A stretch of DNA of 6,939 bases from NCBI GenBank assembly GCA_900763175.1, contig CAAFJI010000324.1, forward strand, positions 1-6,939, read 5' to 3'. The stretch is from Lachnospiraceae bacterium. Its GTDB lineage: Bacteria > Bacillota > Clostridia > Lachnospirales > Lachnospiraceae. Each line of letters opens with the position of its first letter. The first letter of the stretch is position 1. Shown piece after piece: positions 1 through 4,467 of this stretch. A program made the position numbers and the translations under genes. The notes beneath the pieces are model-generated. The model was not told the origin of the DNA and did no database searches. It was given only the letters and a program-made list of their open reading frames with translations.

Positions 1-214
1 ATACCGCATAACGCTCCTCATCTGCACGAAGCTCATGCACACAGATACCAAGTCCGTCTGCAATCTTGCACATAACACCAAGTTCAGGCTCCTTAACTCC
101 TGCCATAATGTCAAGGATTGTTCTCTCCGGCACACCGGAAATTCTGGAAAGCTCCGCAATCCCGATTTCTTCCTCTTTCATCACATTTAATAATTTGTCT
201 CCTGTTGTAAACAT
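1..214 (-). CDS. Cro/CI-type helix-turn-helix protein, C-terminus cut by window edge
   Basis: The frame opens with ATG at 214 and stays open to the left edge, giving 71 residues plus one base. It is too short at this edge to stand out as an ORF but is well supported. The start has GGAGG at 223-227, eight bases upstream. The visible sequence begins MFTTGDKLLNVMKEEE and carries a lambda-repressor-like HTH: IAELSRISGVPERTI (about residues 19-33) fits helix 2, turn and recognition helix, followed by LDIMAGVKEPELGVMCKIADGL-type helices and VHEL, typical of XRE-family domains. It probably binds DNA as a dimer and may regulate this operon or element, but no operator is visible. It starts 13 bases after the 88-residue gene and is likely co-transcribed with it. 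Any extra C-terminal domain would lie outside the window. Confidence 0.85.
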   Translation of the reverse strand, partial: MFTTGDKLLNVMKEEEIGIAELSRISGVPERTILDIMAGVKEPELGVMCKIADGLGICVHELRADEERYAV

Positions 215-222
215 ATCCCTTT

Positions 223-227
223 CCTCC
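223..227 (-). promoter_or_regulatory. Ribosome binding site of the HTH gene
   Basis: GGAGG on the minus strand, eight bases before the ATG at 214. The run TAGGGAGG joins the stop codon of the preceding 88-residue gene (228-230) to this site. A terminating ribosome is therefore placed directly on it. This site decides the start of the edge-truncated gene. Confidence 0.8.
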
Positions 228-494
228 CTACTCTGCTTTTCTTCCAAATGAAAATGTATCTTCTTTTTCCTTTTTCGGGGCCAATCTGCCTTTGACTTCC
301 AAAAGCCTTTTTTCCATAATGGAGAACATGGCTTCCACCTGCTCCTGTGTGTACTCATAATTGGTGCGGTTGGAAAGGTTCTCAAGCCTACCGATTGCAT
401 CAATGACTTTGTTCACACGATACTCCCCAAGACGGACAAACTTGTCCGCCTTGCTCTCATTGTCCTGTACTTTCTTTGTTTCTTCTGCTCCCAT
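228..494 (-). CDS. Small charged protein of unknown function (88 aa)
   Basis: I cannot assign a named family. The protein has a polar, charged N-terminus (MGAEETKKVQDNESK), then a probable helix with KFVRLGEYRVNKVIDAIGRL (about residues 18-37), a short turn with LSNRTNYEYT, and a second helix with QVEAMFSIMEKRLLEVKGRL, ending in a basic and polar tail. It has no Cys, signal peptide or membrane segment, so it should be cytoplasmic. From memory, short proteins with a similar core (RxNKVxDAI...NRxNYEYT) recur in Clostridia phages and conjugative elements, but I know of no function. The start is well supported by AAGGAGG at 503-509, eight bases upstream, next to the topB stop codon. It sits between topB and the HTH gene in the same operon. 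A small accessory or nucleic-acid-associated role is possible but unproven. Confidence 0.78.
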   Translation of the reverse strand: MGAEETKKVQDNESKADKFVRLGEYRVNKVIDAIGRLENLSNRTNYEYTQEQVEAMFSIMEKRLLEVKGRLAPKKEKEDTFSFGRKAE

Positions 495-502
495 TGTTAC
501 GT

Positions 503-509
503 CCTCCTT
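503..509 (-). promoter_or_regulatory. Ribosome binding site of the 88-residue gene
   Basis: AAGGAGG on the minus strand, eight bases before the ATG at 494. It directly follows the topB stop codon (TAA at 510-512), giving TAAAAGGAGG. This is a near-ideal Shine-Dalgarno site, and its position suggests coupling of the small gene to topB translation. Confidence 0.85.
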
Positions 510-2621
510 TTATTTTTTCTTTCCTGTAAATTTCTTATTGGGAAACTCCATGACAAACTTAAACTGCACTCCGGACTTTTCTTCTCCGTCCTTTGTGTAG
601 TGGTATTCTTCCGTACCGCTCGGAATGATATAGGCATCGTATTTCTTGCCCGCCTTGCTTGTAAGCCCCTTTAACAGCGTCTTTTTCCCGGTAAGCAGGC
701 TTTCCACCTGTTCATCTGACAGGGCAACACCCATGATCCGGCTTACATTCATGCCACACTTATTCTTACAGAAAGCTCCGTATTTTCCCTTTACCACCTC
801 TCCGCCGCAGTTTGAGCATTTACCAAGCACCTTCTGCTCCTGTGCGAACATTTTTTTCTGCTCGTCACTGACTTCGTGGTAGGTGTGGATTAAGTCAGAT
901 ACCATTGTTTCAATATCTGCCATAAAGTCCTCACGCTCCATCTCTCCCTTTGCAACAAGCGTAAGGGCATTTTCCCAGTCAGCGGTAAGTTTCGGGGACT
1001 TCACCACATCGGGAAGCACCGTAATCAGCTTTATTCCGTTCTCTGTGGGGATCATCTGCTTTTTCTCACGCTTCACAAAACCGTCCTTGACTAACTTCTC
1101 GATAATGTCTGCTCTGGTGGCAGGTGTGCCAAGTCCTTTGCGCTCTACATCATCTCCCATGTCCTCACTTCCGGCTCGCTCCATTGCGGACAAAAGGGAA
1201 TCTTCCGTAAAGTGCTTCGGCGGTGTGGTGTAATGTTCGCTAATCTTCGTCTGTACCCCGTTAAAGGTCTGCCCCTTTGAAAGCTCCGGCAGTTTCTTAT
1301 CCTCCTGCTCCTTATCTTCCATGGTCTTAAAGGAACGTTTAAAGGTATCTTCAAAATCTTTCCACCCGTTTTTTAAGACCGACTTGCCGGAAGTGGCAAA
1401 GGTGTAACCACCACAGGTAAGCTCTGCTTTAACCGTTTCATAAAGATGTTTCTCCCCCGTAGCACACAGCAGTCTGTTGGCCACAAGGGATAAAATCTTT
1501 CGCTCCGTTTCCGGCAGTGCTGCAAGGTCAGCTTTGGCAATCTCCATTGTAGGAATAATCGCATGGTGGTCTGTAACCTTTTTGCTGTTTAACACACGCT
1601 TAATATCCGGATTAAACATCATATTTTCCTCAAACAGAATGGAACTGAAAATCGCTTTGATTACGTTTCCGGCAGTCTGCTCCATATCGTCAGACAGATA
1701 CTGGCTGTCCGTTCTCGGATAGGTACACAGCTTTTTTTCATAAAGGCTCTGGGTGTACTCTAAGGTCTGTTTTGCAGTAAACCCGAATAAACGGTTTGCA
1801 TCCCTCTGGAGCGTGGTAAGGTCATAGAGCTTCGGTGATGCCACCGTCTTTTCTTCCTTTACCACAGACGTAACAAGAGCCTGTCCATTCCGACAAGCTC
1901 CTGCAATCTGTTCCGCTTCTGTTTTGCTGTCAATCCTCTCTGTTGCTGCATCCACGCCGCCGCAGAGGATGTGAGCCATGAAATACTGCTCTTTCTTGAA
2001 ATTCATAATCTTGCTCTCACGTTCCACAAGCATTGCAAGGGTAGGTGTCTGTACTCTGCCCACCTTTAACACCTTGCCGCCATATAAAACGGTAAAAAGC
2101 CTTGTACCGTTGATACCCACAAGCCAGTCCGCTTCCTGTCTGCAAAGTGCAGAATGGTATAAATGCTCGTAGTCACTTCCCGGCTTTAAATTCTCAAATC
2201 CTTCTCTTATGGCACTCTCCTCCATGGAAGAAATCCATAAGCGTTTCATCGGTTTGCTGCATCCCGCCTGTTCATACACCAGACGGAAGATAAGCTCTCC
2301 TTCCCGTCCGGCATCGGTGGCACACACTACCTCATCCACTCTGCTGTCATGCAAAAGACCATAAAGCACATCGTACTGCTCTTTGGTATCCTCCTTAATC
2401 TCATACTGCCAATGTTCCGGATTAACGGGAAGGCTCTCAAAAGTCCATTTCTTCCACTGATCTCCATAGCTTTCCGGTTCTGCAAGCTCTATTAAATGTC
2501 CCACGCACCAGCTTACAAGATAGCCGCCGCCCTCAAAATATCCGTCCTGTCTGTCTAAGGCTCCCAATACATCTGCTATGCTTTTCGCCACACTCGGCTT
2601 TTCTGCGATTACTAACTGCAT
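510..2621 (-). CDS. topB: DNA topoisomerase III (type IA), conjugative-element form
   Basis: A full-length, 703-residue type IA topoisomerase, which passes single DNA strands through a transient 5'-phosphotyrosine break. The N-terminal TOPRIM domain carries VIAEKPSVAKSIA (Glu7) and CATDAGREGELIFR (Asp103, Glu107). The second Asp of the classical DxDxE motif is Gly, as I recall it also being in Firmicutes chromosomal TopB. The active-site tyrosine is Tyr301 in CTYPRTDS, followed by TDHHAIIPT (350-358) and GLGTPATRADIIEKL (496-510). One C-terminal Cys4 finger is present (Cys602, 605, 618, 622), then a short basic end. It is somewhat longer than E. coli TopB, which lacks the finger. Conjugative plasmids and ICEs often carry such enzymes, probably to resolve topological problems during transfer or replication. 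The ATG directly follows the DUF4366 stop codon, and its ribosome binding site lies inside the DUF4366 gene, so translation is likely coupled. Confidence 0.97.
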   Translation of the reverse strand: MQLVIAEKPSVAKSIADVLGALDRQDGYFEGGGYLVSWCVGHLIELAEPESYGDQWKKWTFESLPVNPEHWQYEIKEDTKEQYDVLYGLLHDSRVDEVVCATDAGREGELIFRLVYEQAGCSKPMKRLWISSMEESAIREGFENLKPGSDYEHLYHSALCRQEADWLVGINGTRLFTVLYGGKVLKVGRVQTPTLAMLVERESKIMNFKKEQYFMAHILCGGVDAATERIDSKTEAEQIAGACRNGQALVTSVVKEEKTVASPKLYDLTTLQRDANRLFGFTAKQTLEYTQSLYEKKLCTYPRTDSQYLSDDMEQTAGNVIKAIFSSILFEENMMFNPDIKRVLNSKKVTDHHAIIPTMEIAKADLAALPETERKILSLVANRLLCATGEKHLYETVKAELTCGGYTFATSGKSVLKNGWKDFEDTFKRSFKTMEDKEQEDKKLPELSKGQTFNGVQTKISEHYTTPPKHFTEDSLLSAMERAGSEDMGDDVERKGLGTPATRADIIEKLVKDGFVKREKKQMIPTENGIKLITVLPDVVKSPKLTADWENALTLVAKGEMEREDFMADIETMVSDLIHTYHEVSDEQKKMFAQEQKVLGKCSNCGGEVVKGKYGAFCKNKCGMNVSRIMGVALSDEQVESLLTGKKTLLKGLTSKAGKKYDAYIIPSGTEEYHYTKDGEEKSGVQFKFVMEFPNKKFTGKKK

Positions 2622-4214
2622 TTATTCGTCCTCCTCATCGTCTTTCTCAAAAAAATCGTCCTCTGTGTCCTCGGTTTCGTCCTCATCTTCCAAGACTTCT
2701 TCTTCCTCGTCCTCCTCATCATCTTCATCAATAAACTGCTCTTTCTTTTTCTTTACCACCTTGAAATAGTAGCCTGCGCCGATGCCAATAACTGCAATGA
2801 TGCCAAGTACAATATAGGTTCCCCTCGGATTATCGGTCTGTGCGGGCTGTTCTTCTTCCGGCTCCTCTGTGCCTTCTTCCATACTTTCCTCGCCATCCTC
2901 CGGCAATTCTTCTGTTCCCTCAGTATCCGTTTCTGTGTTGTTGTTCGGCAGTGCGCCGTCACTTACCGGAATTGCAGACTCCAGTGCAGCGGAATTTTTC
3001 GGAAGCGTTTCGCTGTTTTCCGTTGTTGTATTTAATAAATCATTTTCGCTGATCTCTGTCAGGAAGTAGACCATTTCCTCATCCCCGTCCCTGTCGATAA
3101 TCAGATAAAACACCTTATCACTTGCAGTCTGAATGGTGTAAAACTCTTTCCCTTTCTCCGACTGTTCTGCATTATTTTCTGCCTGCTCCGAAGCATCTGC
3201 TTCCTGCATGGCAGCTTTTTTCTGTTCTGCAAGACTGGTTTCCGATGTGGTATTGCCCTCACTGTCCGTTTTCGTATGCTCTGTTACCTGTCCGGTTGCT
3301 GAGGAAGGCTTGGTTGCTTCTGCACTGACCGGGAGCTGTTCTGCAGGATTGCTTTCGTTACTGTCCTCCGCTTCCGGATCGGTGTAATACGGATTGGCTG
3401 TCTTATAGACCTCTGACATATTTCCGGCATTATCCATTGCGGAAATGGTAAAATACTGATACCCTGCATCAAACTGTTGCAGACGGATATTCAAAACGCC
3501 ATTCGTCAGCTCGGTAAATTCATAACCATTCACATAGACTGCCTTGATACCGGAATCCGTATCGTGTGCTTGTACGCTTAACAGACCATCGCTAACCGCC
3601 GCATTTAAGGTTGGCTTGGTAAAATCAAAGCACTTGATGTAACGGTTCTTCTCGTAGGTATTGCCCTTCTGGTCTGTCACAAGCACATAGACGGTGCAGT
3701 TTTCCGAAATCTCCACATACATATCCTCTGTGATGTCTGTCCAGCTTCCATTCTGTGCGACTTTCGCCTGTACGCTTTTTACGGTAAAGTTGCCTGACTT
3801 TGCCACATCTTCAACTAAGACAGGTACCTTTGTGGTATCATTGTGCCACCCTGTCGGTGTATTGATTGTGATTTTCACGTTGGTATTCACATACTCACAA
3901 AGACTGTAATCCTCTTTGCAGACCTCACATTCCTTATCCACCGAGTACTGTGAGCATTTTTCCTTACAGGCACATTCCGGTGTGGGAATGTCATTGCCGG
4001 ACACCGTAGAGCTTTCCTGTTCACTTTCGCTTTCTTCCTCATTTCCCGTAGACGGTGTTTCCGTTTCACTCTCATTTTCCTCTGCATCCGTATCCTGTGC
4101 CTGTACCGATACGGTATTGCCGCTGTTTGCCATAAATGCCCCAATCGGCATACAGAACAATACTGCCGATAAGATAAGGGACATGATCACCTTAACTGAT
4201 AACTTTTTCTTCAT
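2622..4214 (-). CDS. DUF4366 (CD1107-family) secreted, membrane-anchored mobile-element protein
   Basis: A 530-residue accessory protein of Clostridia ICEs, function unknown. Visible in order: a signal peptide (KKK, then hydrophobic 9-29, possible cleavage after VQA at 39, no good lipobox at Cys21); an acidic Ser/Glu/Thr-rich stretch (41-75); a Cys cluster (Cys81, 83, 87, 96, 99, 106); an Ig-like beta-rich region (about 112-275) with VPVLVEDVA and AHDTDSGIKAVYVNGYEF motifs; a low-complexity linker; the DUF4366 signature FYTIQTASDKVFYLIIDRDG (358-377) and VYFLTEISENDLL; an acidic stretch; a membrane helix (about 466-484); KVVKKKK as stop-transfer; and a cytoplasmic tail with 28 acidic residues in the last 36. 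Predicted topology is outside for residues 40-465 and inside for the tail. The first 23 bases overlap the DUF4315 gene in another frame. It probably acts with the neighbouring hydrolase at the envelope, which is inference from context. Confidence 0.9.
   Translation of the reverse strand: MKKKLSVKVIMSLILSAVLFCMPIGAFMANSGNTVSVQAQDTDAEENESETETPSTGNEEESESEQESSTVSGNDIPTPECACKEKCSQYSVDKECEVCKEDYSLCEYVNTNVKITINTPTGWHNDTTKVPVLVEDVAKSGNFTVKSVQAKVAQNGSWTDITEDMYVEISENCTVYVLVTDQKGNTYEKNRYIKCFDFTKPTLNAAVSDGLLSVQAHDTDSGIKAVYVNGYEFTELTNGVLNIRLQQFDAGYQYFTISAMDNAGNMSEVYKTANPYYTDPEAEDSNESNPAEQLPVSAEATKPSSATGQVTEHTKTDSEGNTTSETSLAEQKKAAMQEADASEQAENNAEQSEKGKEFYTIQTASDKVFYLIIDRDGDEEMVYFLTEISENDLLNTTTENSETLPKNSAALESAIPVSDGALPNNNTETDTEGTEELPEDGEESMEEGTEEPEEEQPAQTDNPRGTYIVLGIIAVIGIGAGYYFKVVKKKKEQFIDEDDEEDEEEEVLEDEDETEDTEDDFFEKDDEEDE
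2626..2639 (-). repeat. 14-base direct repeat, copy A (contains the topB ribosome binding site)
   Basis: The minus-strand sequence GATGAGGAGGACGA occurs here and again, identically, at 2707-2720. Both copies encode Asp-Glu runs of the DUF4366 acidic tail. This copy contains the GAGGAGG that serves topB. The repeat may be no more than a result of repeated Asp/Glu codons. Confidence 0.6.
2630..2636 (-). promoter_or_regulatory. Ribosome binding site of topB, inside DUF4366 coding sequence
   Basis: GAGGAGG on the minus strand, eight bases before the topB ATG at 2621. The same bases encode part of the last residues (DEEDE) of DUF4366. As the DUF4366 stop codon touches the topB start codon, topB translation should depend on ribosomes finishing DUF4366. 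This supports the start at 2621. Confidence 0.8.
2707..2720 (-). repeat. 14-base direct repeat, copy B (Shine-Dalgarno-like decoy)
   Basis: Second copy of the 14-base minus-strand repeat also present at 2626-2639. It encodes another Asp/Glu run of the DUF4366 tail and includes a GAGGAGG core. No ATG, GTG or TTG sits at 5-10 bases behind it, so it is unlikely to start translation. It could slow elongating ribosomes through anti-Shine-Dalgarno pairing, which is speculative. Confidence 0.5.
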
Positions 4215-4449
4215 TTCCTGTTCTCTCCTTTTCTTTTTGTGCTAATAACTGCAAAATCTCGTCCTCGCTGAATTTGATAAGTAATTGCAGCTTCTCGGAC
4301 GAGATTTTATGCTTTTCGATAATATCCAGTTTTTCAGCTCTTTCCGCCATACGTTTTTCTTCTTCCAGGTTCTTTAACTTTGCCTGCATGGTGGCAAGCT
4401 GTTCTTTTGTCTTTGTGATTTCCTTTTCTATTCTCTGGCTTTTTGTCAT
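4192..4449 (-). CDS. DUF4315 family coiled-coil protein
   Basis: An 85-residue, highly charged protein. The N-terminal half (MTKSQRIEKEITKTKEQLA through about residue 45) shows a continuous helical, heptad-like pattern expected of a coiled coil. A hinge follows, then a second helical part with KISSEKLQLLIKFSEDEIL and a polar C-terminus. The layout (basic coiled coil, then an LTPEEL-like helix) and the place between a CD1108-type hydrolase and DUF4366 fit DUF4315, a small mobile-element family of unknown function. There is no signal peptide or membrane segment, so it should stay in the cytoplasm. The start follows the hydrolase gene by 15 bases. Its ribosome binding site (AGAGGA at 4462-4467) is weaker and further away than those of its neighbours, so this protein may be made at lower rate. 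The last codons contain the DUF4366 ribosome binding site and start. Confidence 0.87.
   Translation of the reverse strand: MTKSQRIEKEITKTKEQLATMQAKLKNLEEEKRMAERAEKLDIIEKHKISSEKLQLLIKFSEDEILQLLAQKEKERTGNEEKVIS
4223..4230 (-). promoter_or_regulatory. Ribosome binding site of DUF4366, inside DUF4315 coding sequence
   Basis: AAGGAGAG on the minus strand, eight bases before the ATG at 4214. It lies inside the last codons of DUF4315 (KERT region). With the 23-base overlap of the two genes, it supports coupled translation and the choice of 4214 as start. Confidence 0.8.
4253..4308 (-). repeat. Perfect 12-bp inverted repeat inside the DUF4315 gene
   Basis: AAAATCTCGTCC at 4253-4264 on the plus strand is exactly complementary in inverted order to GGACGAGATTTT at 4297-4308. 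The 32-base spacer contains a further weaker pairing (CTGAATT at 4268-4274 with AATTGCAG at 4283-4290, one bulge). In the mRNA this could form an extended hairpin about 40 bases before the DUF4366 start and about 20 bases before its ribosome binding site. It is followed by only a short U run that lies within the stem arm, so a true intrinsic terminator is unlikely. It may affect translation, mRNA processing or stability, or may be chance. Confidence 0.6.
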
Positions 4450-4458
4450 AGTATCTCA

Positions 4459-4467
4459 CTTCCTCTA
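4459..4467 (-). promoter_or_regulatory. Weak ribosome binding site of DUF4315
   Basis: TAGAGGAAG on the minus strand. Its first three bases are the stop codon of the hydrolase gene. The AGGA core is about 11 bases from the ATG at 4449, longer than the eight bases seen at the other four junctions. This suggests weaker initiation that relies on ribosomes ending the upstream gene. Confidence 0.55.

Noticed and set aside
2292..2315. Apparent loss of an acidic TOPRIM residue in TopB (DAGRE instead of DxDRE)
   Set aside because: The same DAGREGEL motif is, as I recall, normal in Firmicutes topoisomerase III, and the remaining Glu7, Asp103, Glu107 and Tyr301 are intact, so this is not evidence of an inactive enzyme.
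2578..2769. Plus-strand reading frame with long serine runs
   Set aside because: It is the antisense image of the Asp/Glu codons of the DUF4366 acidic tail and the start of topB, both of which are well supported.
4081..4130. 7-bp inverted repeat CCGTATC/GATACGG in the DUF4366 signal region
   Set aside because: It is short and expected by chance, with no terminator-like tail or regulatory context.
4148..4156. Possible lipobox around Cys21 of DUF4366
   Set aside because: The residue before Cys is Phe (VLFC), which does not fit the small residue required at that place. An ordinary signal peptidase site after VQA is more likely.
3916..4245. 109-residue plus-strand reading frame with a hydrophobic end
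   Set aside because: It is antisense to the signal peptide and Glu/Ser-rich region of DUF4366. The hydrophobic stretch mirrors the signal peptide coding bases.
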